From positions 1 through 40,026 of IMG/VR virus record IMGVR_UViG_3300028883_000083: a DNA stretch of 40,026 bases; one strand, given 5' to 3'. Below the pieces are notes generated by a model. It ran no database searches. It was not told the DNA's origin and saw only the letters and a list, made by a program, of their open reading frames with translations. Position numbers and translations under genes: made by a program. This stretch comes from a virus. Positions 6,977-15,434 of the stretch are shown here, piece by piece. Numbering within the stretch: the first letter of the stretch is position 1; each line of letters opens with the position of its first letter.

Positions 6977-8885
6977 ATCGACCTCCTGATAATTCTGTGT
7001 CGTCTATCACGAGGCTCGACGCCCGCCTCCTGGCAGCAGCCTCTACTTGGGGCACAATCTCACGTTCGACGAACTCGGCCGACGTCACCGGCCCGTGGAA
7101 TTGCAGGCTTAGGCTCTGGTTGACGGTAGTCCCACCGCCAAGCCCCCCTCCAGCTGTGACGGCAAATGCGTTGCCGAGGTTTGCATAGTCCATGACACCC
7201 AGCGCCCCAGCCATAAAGTACCGACCAAAGTCAGCTCCCTGTTGGGCCGCCATCCTATCATTGGCGGGGGTGTCAAAAATCGAGGCGAGAAGAGACAGCA
7301 GCCTTGGGATTAATATGTTCGCAACCGCCGAAAGGATGCGATTAACAAACTCCCGCATGAAGTCTGCGGCCAACTGCTTGAATATGCCGTTGGACTCAGT
7401 CCTCAGGAAGCCGAGGCCATTGACGATGCTGCCAATTGCCCCATTCATCGAATATTGCATGCTGGCCCCGAGCTGTTTGAAGGCCTGCTTTTGCACAGTG
7501 GTAACGGCCCGAGTGGTGCGGACGGTCTTCCTGATTGCCGCATCTATCTCCGCCATATTCAGCTCATCGTCAGAGAGGGAATCGTCCCCGTAGAACACTG
7601 CCGGAGGAATACTGGCGACGGTGTCGACCATGTCCGTGACGGTAGCTGTGGTAAGGGCAAGGTTCTCGCGGGCCACTTCACCAAGGTCTCCAGTAAAGGC
7701 AGCCCCGAGATTCTGGGCTGCAGCGATGAGGTCCCAGAAGTCCTGCTTGCTCTCACCGAGCACGTCACCCCAGCCCTCCCAGATTGCGGGCAGCGCCTCC
7801 GCTGCTTTGCGGAAGTCGCCAGAAACCAAGGCCAAGAATCCCTTGCCGAGCCCTATGATGGCCTCACCTATCAAGCGGGCTGGTGTCATCAGGGTCCACA
7901 GGGCGTTCCAGATTATCTGGATGCCGCTCACCATCGCCACCACCACGGGGCGGACGTCGTCTGAGAGCCCCCTGAATTGCGCGCGCATATCCTTCACGCT
8001 GCCCGTGAAGCCCTCAGCCTCCGTCTGCGGGAACTGGACGTCGATTATGCGCATCAACTCTTCGATGACTTCCGTGGCCAGGCTCCCCAGCTCCGTCAGC
8101 ACCGGCAACACGAGCAAGCCTATCTTCTCTTGCAGGTCACCAAACGTCTGCCCCACCACCGCCATCTTCACGGCATAGGTGTCAGCCTTGTCAGCAGCCG
8201 CCCCGCCGAAGTTCTTGTTGAGCTGCGATATCGCCTGGTCAAGTTGAGTTGTGAAGCCGGCATTCTTGTCGACCTCGACTCCGTACTTCTCTAAGACCAG
8301 CAAGTCCTTACGGCCAATAATGTCAGCCATCTCATTCAAGACACGTGACATGTCCTTGTTCTTGCTGGCCGCGACATCGGCGGTTGCCCCCACCAGGTCG
8401 AACGCCTGCGACAGCGAGGCCCCCCGGTCGACCATCGTCTGCACGGCCCGGCCCCACTCTTCGTCGGCCACACCCGTAAGTGTCTGCATCTGGGAGGCGA
8501 ACTGCTTGACGACGGTTATGTTGTTCTCGGTGGCGAGCCCATGGCGCTCCAGGGCAGCAGTCACCATCGTCCATTGCGCCTGAGTATTTGCGGCAGCCTC
8601 GAGAGTGCCGAGAATGGCATTCTTCAGCCCCCGCATCAGTCCCATGGCAGCCTCAGCCGCTATGTTCCCGATAGCAATGCCGTTGGTGAACTTGGTGAAT
8701 ATCTTCGGGCCCTTTTTGGCCGTGCCCGACAAGAGATTTATCTCACGTTCGAGCTTGTTGACGGTGCGGTTCGCCTTCACCATCTCCGGCCCACCAAGGT
8801 CTGCGAGCCTCTTGGTGAGATTCTTTATCTTGGCGTCGGCCGTGATTTTCGCATCAACGAGTATATTATACTTGTCGTCGGCCAT
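6966..8885 (-). CDS. Tape measure protein
   Basis: A 639-residue protein with the low-complexity, helix-rich composition of siphoviral tape measures: Ala- and Gly-rich stretches, hydrophobic segments near 90-115 (AAEAAMGLMRGLKNAILGT) and around 330-360, and an N-terminal coiled-coil region. ATG follows GGAGG. It sits after two candidate tail-assembly genes and before tail-tip genes, as expected. It is short for a tape measure and so predicts a rather short tail, on the order of 100 nm by the usual 1.5 Å per residue rule. Confidence 0.85.
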   Translation of the reverse strand: MADDKYNILVDAKITADAKIKNLTKRLADLGGPEMVKANRTVNKLEREINLLSGTAKKGPKIFTKFTNGIAIGNIAAEAAMGLMRGLKNAILGTLEAAANTQAQWTMVTAALERHGLATENNITVVKQFASQMQTLTGVADEEWGRAVQTMVDRGASLSQAFDLVGATADVAASKNKDMSRVLNEMADIIGRKDLLVLEKYGVEVDKNAGFTTQLDQAISQLNKNFGGAAADKADTYAVKMAVVGQTFGDLQEKIGLLVLPVLTELGSLATEVIEELMRIIDVQFPQTEAEGFTGSVKDMRAQFRGLSDDVRPVVVAMVSGIQIIWNALWTLMTPARLIGEAIIGLGKGFLALVSGDFRKAAEALPAIWEGWGDVLGESKQDFWDLIAAAQNLGAAFTGDLGEVARENLALTTATVTDMVDTVASIPPAVFYGDDSLSDDELNMAEIDAAIRKTVRTTRAVTTVQKQAFKQLGASMQYSMNGAIGSIVNGLGFLRTESNGIFKQLAADFMREFVNRILSAVANILIPRLLSLLASIFDTPANDRMAAQQGADFGRYFMAGALGVMDYANLGNAFAVTAGGGLGGGTTVNQSLSLQFHGPVTSAEFVEREIVPQVEAAARRRASSLVIDDTELSGGRYVR

Positions 8886-9222
8886 TGGGGAGCCTCCTGT
8901 TCTTGCTTCTATTCTTGTCCCTGTTCTCCTGGGCCCGCTTGCGGATACGCTCTATCCTGTCAATCTCAGTGCGGAACACTTGGAATGCCTCGACCAGCCT
9001 TGTGGGTAGCTGAGAGATGCTCGCCACCGTCTCGTTGCGTAGATACCCACTCAGCGCATACAACTGCCACGCATAAGCGGCGAACGTGTCGACCACGGAA
9101 GGAATGCACACAGAATAGTATCCGGCCAAGCACTTCCACATCGGCACGTCCGTCCCGGCCCTTTCGCGCACCACGTCAACAAGGTGCGCCCAGTTGTCAC
9201 GGGTTAGCACCACAGGCTCCAT
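8866..9222 (-). CDS. Putative tail assembly protein (small, basic C-terminus)
   Basis: A 118-residue protein between the tail-chaperone-like gene and the tape measure. The body is hydrophobic and helical, and the end is strongly basic (RIRKRAQENRDKNRSKNRRLPNGRRQ). In many siphoviruses this slot holds the second tail assembly chaperone made by frameshift; here an in-frame TAA lies four codons upstream of the ATG, so it is a separate gene. Confidence 0.6.
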   Translation of the reverse strand: MEPVVLTRDNWAHLVDVVRERAGTDVPMWKCLAGYYSVCIPSVVDTFAAYAWQLYALSGYLRNETVASISQLPTRLVEAFQVFRTEIDRIERIRKRAQENRDKNRSKNRRLPNGRRQV

Positions 9223-9239
9223 CCCTTGCCCCTTAGCGA

Positions 9240-9671
9240 CTATGGTGCCGTCTTTTCTGGGATGGTTGAAACAGGCGCGACGACCTTCTCTACAGGCTTC
9301 TCCACAGGGCTCCCCGCCGAAGCCAGAATAGGCCGCCCCGGCGAGGAGAGTAAGTTTTTTCGTTCTGCCTCCGGGAGAGTCGTGAAGTCGACGAGACCTT
9401 TCATGATAGCATGCAAGTCCTCGTCATACTCCAGCGCCCCCAGTATTTCACGAGGCGTCCCCTCGTGCCCTTTTATCCAGACGACGTGCTTGCAAATCTC
9501 GTCAAGCACATCGCCTATAGGGTTTGTGGAATTTTCTTGTGCCGTCTGGCAGGTTGCTACCAGGGCGGCCCGGTCGTCCAGAGACATGCCGGAAATTCGG
9601 AACACTACCTCCTCGCCGGCAATCTCCATTGGCACGTCGTACGTGCGTTTGTCTCTTACTGTCCTTAACAT
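9240..9671 (-). CDS. Putative tail assembly chaperone
   Basis: A 143-residue protein upstream of the tape measure and downstream of the tail tube gene, the usual position of a tail assembly chaperone. The ATG at 9669-9671 follows CAGGAG and is preferred over an upstream start that overlaps the tail tube gene. The fold looks mostly helical after a short beta start (RTYDVPMEIAGEEVVFRISG). The last 40 residues are Pro/Val/Glu-rich and probably disordered. No sequence motif proves the call. Confidence 0.6.
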   Translation of the reverse strand: MLRTVRDKRTYDVPMEIAGEEVVFRISGMSLDDRAALVATCQTAQENSTNPIGDVLDEICKHVVWIKGHEGTPREILGALEYDEDLHAIMKGLVDFTTLPEAERKNLLSSPGRPILASAGSPVEKPVEKVVAPVSTIPEKTAP

Positions 9672-9693
9672 GAAAGGCTCCTGTTCTGGCGTG

Positions 9694-10746
9694 CTACCAC
9701 GCCCGGTCAATTGAGTTCGACATATTTACCTGCAGGGAGTAGTTACCAGCGCCCGCTGCCTTGCGGATGTCGCCTTGTATGATGGCCCCGATGAGGCCGT
9801 CCTCCTCCAGCTTTATGGATGTGGGCTTGAACACTGCTATGACCTCCAGCTCGCCGTCGGCGTTTGCGCCAGCCGAGCCCCACCGCAGGGTGAAGGTGCT
9901 GCTGGTGTCTACCGGCCAGTTCTCCAGCAGGTTCTCGACGGTCGTGTCCTTGAGTGCCTTTAGCTCGATGGTGCCCTCGCGGGAGTGGATGCCCCAGTTC
10001 TCGAATGAGCCAGAACCGTCTGGGCTGACCCCCTCGACCTCGTGCGCCATCTCAATGCTGAACGAGTACAGAGCCAGGCCGACTGCAGCGGTGTCCCCGA
10101 CACTTATCTGGCAGGTGTCGATGTCGTTGAAGAATAGGCAGCCATAAGCGCTGTCCTTGGCGTCACTGCCGCCCGGCCCATCCAGGCCCCGCTCCCACGT
10201 GCCTGACGGATTTGCATCATACTCCGGAGCGCCATGAGCGACCCACGAGGCGTCAAGCATCAGGGCGCCATCTCGCTCCCCGTAGAGCTTGAACGACTGC
10301 ACTATGCAGCCCTCAAATGCCCACGACGTAGAGGCTGCCGGGAATCGCTTCATCCATGTGACGTAGAATCCCTCGTCGGTGGCGGTGAAGTCAGGGTGCG
10401 TTGTGAGGGGCGTGAAGTTCTTGGTGTATGCAGGCGAGGAGTCCTCTGACACATTCTGGAACCACGCCTGGAGGAAGACATCACTCTCGTACAGGCAAAA
10501 CGGCCCCTGCGTTGTGAACTTGGGGATGCTTCCACTCGTGTTGTTTATGAGCTGGTCCAGCGTCCTCCCCTTCTCGCCACTGACCGTAGCGATTTCATGT
10601 GGCTTGACGTCGGGGTCTATGTCGACCGGAGCAGTCAATTTGATTTCGGTGAACGTGTCTCCGTCGACACGACGAGTCCCGAAGGTGTTTTGGGCCTGGA
10701 TTGAGTAGCCCATCCGTATTTCGCGGCCCTCGTAGATAGTGTCCAT
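9694..10746 (-). CDS. Major tail (tube) protein
   Basis: A 350-residue protein, ATG preceded by GCAGGAGTAACG. Composition and motifs (GYSIQAQNTFGT, SFSIEMAHEVEG, LRWGSAGANADGELEVIAVF) are typical of phage tail tube subunits, with beta-strand-rich body and a FTLRWGS-like edge. Position before the chaperone-like and tape-measure genes agrees. It should polymerise into the non-contractile tube around the tape measure protein. Confidence 0.72.
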   Translation of the reverse strand: MDTIYEGREIRMGYSIQAQNTFGTRRVDGDTFTEIKLTAPVDIDPDVKPHEIATVSGEKGRTLDQLINNTSGSIPKFTTQGPFCLYESDVFLQAWFQNVSEDSSPAYTKNFTPLTTHPDFTATDEGFYVTWMKRFPAASTSWAFEGCIVQSFKLYGERDGALMLDASWVAHGAPEYDANPSGTWERGLDGPGGSDAKDSAYGCLFFNDIDTCQISVGDTAAVGLALYSFSIEMAHEVEGVSPDGSGSFENWGIHSREGTIELKALKDTTVENLLENWPVDTSSTFTLRWGSAGANADGELEVIAVFKPTSIKLEEDGLIGAIIQGDIRKAAGAGNYSLQVNMSNSIDRAW

Positions 10747-10749
10747 TCG

Positions 10750-10986
10750 TTACTCCTGCTCTTCCTCGGTGGAAACCACCTGGGCGGTGGCATTCACCTG
10801 CGTTTGCGTTTTAGGCGTCTCGGCCCGGATGGCCCAGCCCCTCCTGTCAAGCTCGCTGAAGGCTTCCCTGCTGGCGACCACGACCTTGCCCCTCTTGAAG
10901 TCAAGGCATGACTCCCTCCTCAAGCCAACATTACGGAGCGCAAGGGGCGCTCGATTACGACCTGTCCTTGTCCCTACCACTTTCAT
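10750..10986 (-). CDS. Hypothetical protein (78 aa) in tail module
   Basis: A short basic protein ending in an acidic tail (STEEEQE). ATG follows AGGAGTAAGC. The KRGKVVVASREAFSELDRRGWAIRAE stretch resembles small head-tail joining proteins in composition only. I do not recognise it; its place before the tail tube gene suggests a minor structural or assembly part. Confidence 0.6.
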   Translation of the reverse strand: MKVVGTRTGRNRAPLALRNVGLRRESCLDFKRGKVVVASREAFSELDRRGWAIRAETPKTQTQVNATAQVVSTEEEQE

Positions 10987-10988
10987 GC

Positions 10989-11372
10989 TTACTCCTGTCG
11001 GTATTCAGCCAGCACATGCAGTTCGACATTTACCTGGCCACCTTGCGTACCGCTTTCCGGGAAGGACTCCCGGTAGTACGCTGCGGAAAAGCCCGCGATG
11101 AGGTAGTCGGTTGCCAGCCTCAGGTTACGTTTTAGTTTCGTTATCACAGCGTCCAGCACCGCCACCGTCTGAGCCTGGTTGTGGGGCTGGTTCGCGAATG
11201 CCGTGTGAACCCTGATGGAGAGCACGACCTTGTGGTTCACACAGTAATCTGTCGTGAATACAGCAGCGTCCCCAGCTATGCCGCTTGGGTCGTTGCTCTC
11301 GACACCTATCGTAACGGCGTCGAGTGTCAGGTCGGCCTGATTGTGCCCACCACTGTATACTGTCACTGCCAT
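10989..11372 (-). CDS. Putative tail terminator/completion-like protein
   Basis: A 127-residue protein with an alternating beta/alpha pattern (KVVLSIRVHTAFANQPHNQAQ, then AVLDAVITKLKRNLRLATDYL, then GGQVNVELHVLAEY), which resembles the small alpha/beta tail terminator fold. It sits two genes upstream of the tail tube gene. A second candidate with the same layout lies at 14611-15018, so the assignment between them is open. Confidence 0.5.
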   Translation of the reverse strand: MAVTVYSGGHNQADLTLDAVTIGVESNDPSGIAGDAAVFTTDYCVNHKVVLSIRVHTAFANQPHNQAQTVAVLDAVITKLKRNLRLATDYLIAGFSAAYYRESFPESGTQGGQVNVELHVLAEYRQE

Positions 11373-13027
11373 TATAATGCTCCATCCAATAGGGTGAACG
11401 TCTTGCTTACCGCCGTCTCCACAATACCACCCGTATCCCCGAGCGCTGCCGTGTCGCCATTCAGCAGGTTATACACCGCCGTTATGGCGTCCTCGACGAT
11501 TGCAGTCAGCGACACACCACCAGTCACATAGCCGGTGGCGCTGACAGTCGACGTGGCCGGGGCAAGCATGTGTCCGGTGGCTGTCTTGGTGGCTGAGTCG
11601 ACTACCGAGACCGCCCCGGTGGCGCTGACGGAGTCAGTCGCAGACGAGAGGACATGGCCGGTTGCGGTGGCAGTGGCCGTCTGGGTCGCTGATGCGACGT
11701 GGCCGGTGGCTGTAATTCCGTCGCTGGAGGACGCCAGGACGTGCCCTGTAGCCGTAACGGTATCGGTCTCGACCTTGGCTACCGCCCCGGTGGCGCTGAC
11801 TGTGCTTGTCTCGCCAGCAGCCTTTATGTGCCCGGTTGCGGACTTGGTCGAAGTCTGAGTGCCAGTCCCGACGTGGCCGGTGGCCGTTGCGCTGGAAGTC
11901 TCGCCGGTTCGCTTGACGTGCCCGGTCGCGGTGCTGGAGTCCGTCTGGGCTGACCTGACGTGTCCTGTGGCGGTCGCGGAGTCTGTTTGCGCAGCAACCT
12001 TTACGTGGCCGGTTGCGGACGCTGTGTCGGTCGCTGAAGTCCTTACATGCCCAGTCGCGGTTGCTGTGTCGGTGTCAGTTGACCTTACGTGCCCAGTCGC
12101 GGACTTGGTTGACGTTTCCGTTGAGCCTGCTGCTGCAACCTGGTCGGCGCCACAATCCCATGGGGTATCACGAGTGTCGCCGTCGATGTCGTCCTCAAAG
12201 GCCAGGGAGCCGTCGCTCGACAGGTCTGTGCCATATCCTTGTGCTCCGGCATCAGCCGAGTCGAGATGATAATCAGCGGCCCCTGCAAACGTGAAGGTCT
12301 GAGAGGATTCGTCGTGAGCCCCGCCAGTATCCTCTCCGTCATCAGAAACGTTGTAATCGGAATTACCATCGAAGGTGCCATAGTAGCTGTAGCTGCTGCA
12401 ATTGGCAGCAAGGTTATTCTTGGCAACCGTGGTGCCGGCTTGCGCATAAATGCCAACAGAACTTGTGCCATCGATTGTGTTGTTGTAAACATAAGCGGTG
12501 GCGTTGGCGTCATTGATAAGGATACCGCGAGTGCCGAGGTCATAAAGAATGTTGTTGTATATGTAGATTGTCGACGCTCCAGAGAGCGAAGACACTTCAA
12601 TGCCGTTTTCTCCTTCGTCGCTCTTAATGATGCAGTGGCTGATGACAACTCCGTTCGGCCCCTCCAGCAGCCACACTGCCCGGCTATCACCGGCAGAGTT
12701 ATCCATTTGCAGCCCGACTATCTCAGTGTATGGCTCCTTGCAGGCGATACATCGTGTCGATGATGGCACGAGCCGGTGAGCGGTTGTCGACCAGGCCCCA
12801 TCATGGCGAGCGTCAGCGTCCGTCTCGATGCGTATGTAATTGTCGGCATCACAAGTCCAGCCGTCGATGAGCACTGAGGTCGTATCGTCGACAGACCAGG
12901 TGCCCTCTAAGCTGGCGACAAAGGTATCGCCGGCAGTAACGAGATTCTGCTCGTTGGCATTCAGGCAGGACTCGAGTGATGAATAATCACCGCCCGATTG
13001 CTTGACTGTCTTGGTTACGGTAGCCAT
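11372..13027 (-). CDS. Beta-helix virion protein with ATGHV tandem repeats
   Basis: A 551-residue protein in three parts. Residues 1-300 look like a right-handed parallel beta-helix: repeating short strands with Asn ladders (GASTIYIYNNILYDLGTRG, NATAYVYNNTIDGTSS), closing with DTPWDCGADQ, a common end of such domains. Residues 302-504 are 14 imperfect repeats of 13-15 residues centred on ATGHV with Ser/Thr/Asp-rich linkers. The last 45 residues are hydrophobic and could anchor it. It is probably a tail fibre, spike or decoration protein that binds surface glycans. The Thr/Ser-rich repeats could be glycosylated by the enzyme at 16357-17379. Codon choice resembles its neighbours. Confidence 0.72.
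   Translation of the reverse strand: MATVTKTVKQSGGDYSSLESCLNANEQNLVTAGDTFVASLEGTWSVDDTTSVLIDGWTCDADNYIRIETDADARHDGAWSTTAHRLVPSSTRCIACKEPYTEIVGLQMDNSAGDSRAVWLLEGPNGVVISHCIIKSDEGENGIEVSSLSGASTIYIYNNILYDLGTRGILINDANATAYVYNNTIDGTSSVGIYAQAGTTVAKNNLAANCSSYSYYGTFDGNSDYNVSDDGEDTGGAHDESSQTFTFAGAADYHLDSADAGAQGYGTDLSSDGSLAFEDDIDGDTRDTPWDCGADQVAAAGSTETSTKSATGHVRSTDTDTATATGHVRTSATDTASATGHVKVAAQTDSATATGHVRSAQTDSSTATGHVKRTGETSSATATGHVGTGTQTSTKSATGHIKAAGETSTVSATGAVAKVETDTVTATGHVLASSSDGITATGHVASATQTATATATGHVLSSATDSVSATGAVSVVDSATKTATGHMLAPATSTVSATGYVTGGVSLTAIVEDAITAVYNLLNGDTAALGDTGGIVETAVSKTFTLLDGAL
11516..12124 (-). repeat. Tandem repeat of about 42-45 bp encoding ATGHV units
   Basis: Fourteen coding repeats share a GCGACCGGCCACGT-like core (minus strand) with variable linkers. 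Third codon positions differ between units, so the protein repeat is old and kept by selection on protein or by slow concerted change; variants ATGAV, ATGHI, ATGHM and ATGYV occur mainly near the C-terminal end. Confidence 0.9.
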
Positions 13028-13028
13028 C

Positions 13029-13400
13029 TTAGTCCGTCATCGGTTTTGCGCGCTTGTCGCGCAGGTTTTCCACCAGATACTTGACGTCGCATGAGAACGA
13101 GCCATCAATCGTGCTCGCATTCATGGCCGCCACAACTATCTTGTGAGCATTATACCTACGTCGCTGACCGTTGTCTCCTGGCTCCTCAAGGTGCTTGAGC
13201 GCCCCGCACGGTACGCCCGGCAAGCGGACGACCAAAAAGTCGGGCGGCCCCTCCAGCCGACCCCACTCCCAGTCGTCGGGGCGCACCAGGATGACATCCC
13301 CCACCCGAGGTCTGCCCGCCCGCTTCCTGCGAGTGTCGAGGTCGTCCATGGGGGTGAGCTCCGTCCAGTGCTGCTTTGTGATTATGAGCAGTTGTGCCAT
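13029..13400 (-). CDS. Hypothetical protein (123 aa)
   Basis: A basic, soluble protein whose start overlaps the upstream stop as TGATG. It contains RAGRPRVGDVILVRPDDWEWG and DFLVVRLPGVPC, a pattern resembling a small beta-barrel. No family recognised. It lies just upstream of the beta-helix repeat protein, so an assembly role for it is possible but not shown. Confidence 0.6.
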   Translation of the reverse strand: MAQLLIITKQHWTELTPMDDLDTRRKRAGRPRVGDVILVRPDDWEWGRLEGPPDFLVVRLPGVPCGALKHLEEPGDNGQRRRYNAHKIVVAAMNASTIDGSFSCDVKYLVENLRDKRAKPMTD

Positions 13401-13699
13401 CAGGGCGTCCCCCTATCTATCTCTCGGCTCAGGTGCTCATCGTATCGACAGCAGCAGTCCTCAAGTTTGCCTATGCGGGCTTCGAACTTTCCGTGGCTGA
13501 CGGCACACCCCACCTTGATGTTGCTGATTTCCTTGCGTATCTCCACGCCGAGCTCGTTGAGCTGTTGCTGGGTCGTCGCTGCTGTCTGGTAGTACAGGGC
13601 GGTCAGCCCCACGGCAAGCATTATCAGCTGGATGATAACCGTTACCGTGATGTGCCTTGTGAGCCCACCAGGACTATTCTCTGTCTTTTTGGCTGCCAT
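13400..13699 (-). CDS. Small single-span membrane protein
   Basis: A 99-residue protein with one clear membrane helix (ITVTVIIQLIMLAVGLTALYY, residues 17-37) and a soluble coiled-coil-like C-terminal part ending in a CCCR cluster. The ATG at 13697-13699 is chosen; a GTG twelve codons upstream is possible, since the only Shine-Dalgarno (AAGGAG) is 13 bases from the ATG. Orientation and size resemble Rz-like spanins or small tail membrane proteins, but there is no proof. Confidence 0.5.
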   Translation of the reverse strand: MAAKKTENSPGGLTRHITVTVIIQLIMLAVGLTALYYQTAATTQQQLNELGVEIRKEISNIKVGCAVSHGKFEARIGKLEDCCCRYDEHLSREIDRGTP

Positions 13700-14094
13700 A
13701 GTGCTCGTTTCACTCCTTTTTCGTGAAGCTCCCACCTACCGTCATGGTCGATGCTTAGCCACGCCTGCATATTCTGCTGGCGGCTGGTGAGGCCTTGCAC
13801 TCCGATACCACCGAAGGAGCATGTGATGTTTCTTCTGCTGTCGCTGGTGGAGATTTCAGCTGACAGTCGTCGGAAGCAAATCGGGCGTATGTCGTGTAAG
13901 TGTGCCAACGGAACCATAATGATGACCTGTCCGTTGATGCTCACCGCCCCGGAGCCGAAATCGACTTCAGCTATAGCGGGGCCATACTCCAGCGTCAGTT
14001 TGACAAGCTCGCTCAGCCGGGGCTGAATGGCCGCATAAATCTGTAAGTCACGCTGGAGTATAGCGCCGTCTGCAAAATGTGCTGTCCATCGCAC
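13642..14094 (-). CDS. Hypothetical protein (150 aa)
   Basis: GTG start at 14092-14094 preceded by GGAGGG at nine bases. Mixed alpha/beta protein (AIAEVDFGSGAVSINGQVIIMVPLAHLHD in the middle) without recognisable motif. Its 3' end overlaps the next gene by 58 bases. Located in the tail module between a structural candidate and a membrane protein; role unknown. Confidence 0.6.
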   Translation of the reverse strand: MRWTAHFADGAILQRDLQIYAAIQPRLSELVKLTLEYGPAIAEVDFGSGAVSINGQVIIMVPLAHLHDIRPICFRRLSAEISTSDSRRNITCSFGGIGVQGLTSRQQNMQAWLSIDHDGRWELHEKGVKRALWQPKRQRIVLVGSQGTSR

Positions 14095-14119
14095 GGGTTG
14101 TATCCCTCCTGTCTCGTGA

Positions 14120-14611
14120 CTATACCTGGTCCCACGTGACGGTGATGGTTTTGTTGTTCAGTGCACCGTTGGGGGTGCTGGAGCTGGTCTCTATCTGGAA
14201 AAGACCATAGTCGCTCTGCCCATCCGCCACCAGCACACCCGTGTCACTTCCGCCGAGCCCAAGGTTCTGTGCCCCAGGGGTCGACGTTGGAATAGCCGAG
14301 TTCCCGAGCGAATCCTGAGAGGGGGTGGCGTACGACACAGACAGGCCATCGAAGGTCATAACCTCGTCAGTGACGTAGGCTCCGGCCGACTTGTGTATCT
14401 TGGCCGTCTGTATTTCGGTCACGCCCTCCCCGGCCATGCCGGCGAAGTCGACCTTGACATACTTGCCGTAGCTGCAAAGGCCAGCCGTGATGGGGTAGTC
14501 CATGGGGGTGAAGTCAGCGCTGTCTGACGAGCCGAACACGAGGTTCGTCACGTTGTCGCTCTTGACCTCCCCTCCGCCATGGTACTCATCCCACGTGATA
14601 GTAAGTGCCAT
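14120..14611 (-). CDS. Putative virion protein (163 aa)
   Basis: Starts at an ATG overlapping the upstream stop as TAATG, with GGAGCC ahead. The sequence is beta-rich with many Thr, Ser, Gly and Asp (KYVKVDFAGMAGEG, ETSSSTPNGALNNKTITVTWDQV) and no charged helices, the usual look of a decoration or tail tube-like beta-sandwich protein. It could be a second tube or decoration protein. Confidence 0.55.
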   Translation of the reverse strand: MALTITWDEYHGGGEVKSDNVTNLVFGSSDSADFTPMDYPITAGLCSYGKYVKVDFAGMAGEGVTEIQTAKIHKSAGAYVTDEVMTFDGLSVSYATPSQDSLGNSAIPTSTPGAQNLGLGGSDTGVLVADGQSDYGLFQIETSSSTPNGALNNKTITVTWDQV

Positions 14612-15018
14612 TACGAGGCTCCTTTCGTACTTGTGTAGTATATTGTGGTCACCAGTCGTGTGGTGCTGTATGCATCGTTGTAGATGAGGTTCACATCCAT
14701 GACCTCGTCCACACTTATTGACTTAGCGCCAATGGCTGCGGCGGTGGTGGACGACTGGCAGTAGTCCCGCACGGCCGTGAGCAGATTCTCTATGTTGTTC
14801 CCCTCCTGCACCAGGATGAGGTCGACGCTGAGGTCGTATAGGGCCTTGGTGGCATCCTCCGCCATAAGGCGCTCCGTAGAGGCGAGGACGCCCACATATG
14901 GGGCGAACTGGCGCTGCTCTATCGGGGAGACAAGGTCCAGGGTCGCCTTGTTGACGCCTGTCAGCCCCTCCAGCGCCGTCGCCAGCGCCGTCAGCATAGT
15001 TACTCTCGTATTTGCCAT
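14611..15018 (-). CDS. Putative tail terminator / neck protein
   Basis: A 135-residue alpha/beta protein: an N-terminal helix (VTMLTALATALEGL), then strands around APYVGVLASTE and LYDLSVDLILVQEGNN, and a C-terminal strand (STTRLVTTIYYTS). This order fits the tail terminator or head-tail completion family placed after the HK97 gp10-like gene. The call rests on layout and position, not on a sequence motif. Confidence 0.55.
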   Translation of the reverse strand: MANTRVTMLTALATALEGLTGVNKATLDLVSPIEQRQFAPYVGVLASTERLMAEDATKALYDLSVDLILVQEGNNIENLLTAVRDYCQSSTTAAAIGAKSISVDEVMDVNLIYNDAYSTTRLVTTIYYTSTKGAS

Positions 15019-15020
15019 CG

Positions 15021-15434
15021 TCAGTACCTCACCAGGCTTGCGGCATAATGCTTCATGTAGGCCCTCACGGCAGTCTTGTTGTCCTTGAGCGCCCTACGGA
15101 AGACGCCTCGCTTTGGGATGTGCGTGGCGTGGTTCCGCCCGGCCTGCCCGCCGAGGTCATGAATGCGACCGTAAGGCACCTGAGCCAGGTCAACCTCAAC
15201 AACGCCCACCCAGCCGAGAGTGTGCTCCTCAAGGCGTCCGTGGATATGTGAGCGGTAGCGCCCTGAGCGCCCCACAAGAATCCCGCCAGACACATTGCGG
15301 CGAACCGCCTTCTCCAGCAGGTTCACCACCTTCTCCATCTCCAGGCCGAGCTTCCTCTTGCAGAGGAGGCCCATCCTCGCTATGTGGAGGGGCTGCTTCG
15401 GCTGCATACGAAGAGACATGTCAAAATCAGCCAT
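15021..15434 (-). CDS. HK97 gp10-like head-tail component
   Basis: A 137-residue basic protein; ATG at 15432-15434 with GGGAGG upstream. The pattern of an N-terminal helix (LEMEKVVNLLEKAVRRNVSGGILVGRSGRYRS) followed by strands and a basic C-terminus resembles HK97 gp10-like and minor capsid/tail-component proteins that sit at the neck. It overlaps the connector gene by eight bases. Confidence 0.6.
   Translation of the reverse strand: MADFDMSLRMQPKQPLHIARMGLLCKRKLGLEMEKVVNLLEKAVRRNVSGGILVGRSGRYRSHIHGRLEEHTLGWVGVVEVDLAQVPYGRIHDLGGQAGRNHATHIPKRGVFRRALKDNKTAVRAYMKHYAASLVRY

Noticed and set aside
9222-9671. Programmed frameshift between the two tail-assembly genes
   Set aside because: The downstream frame has an in-frame TAA four codons before its ATG and I see no slippery heptamer near the end of the first gene.
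11516-12124. CRISPR or minisatellite interpretation of the repeated tail-gene region
   Set aside because: The repeats are in frame, preserve an ATGHV protein core and vary at synonymous positions, so the constraint is on protein.
12085-12690. 201-codon minus-strand frame inside the beta-helix gene
   Set aside because: It shadows the beta-helix protein in a different frame; the known gene has the expected repeat pattern and operon position.
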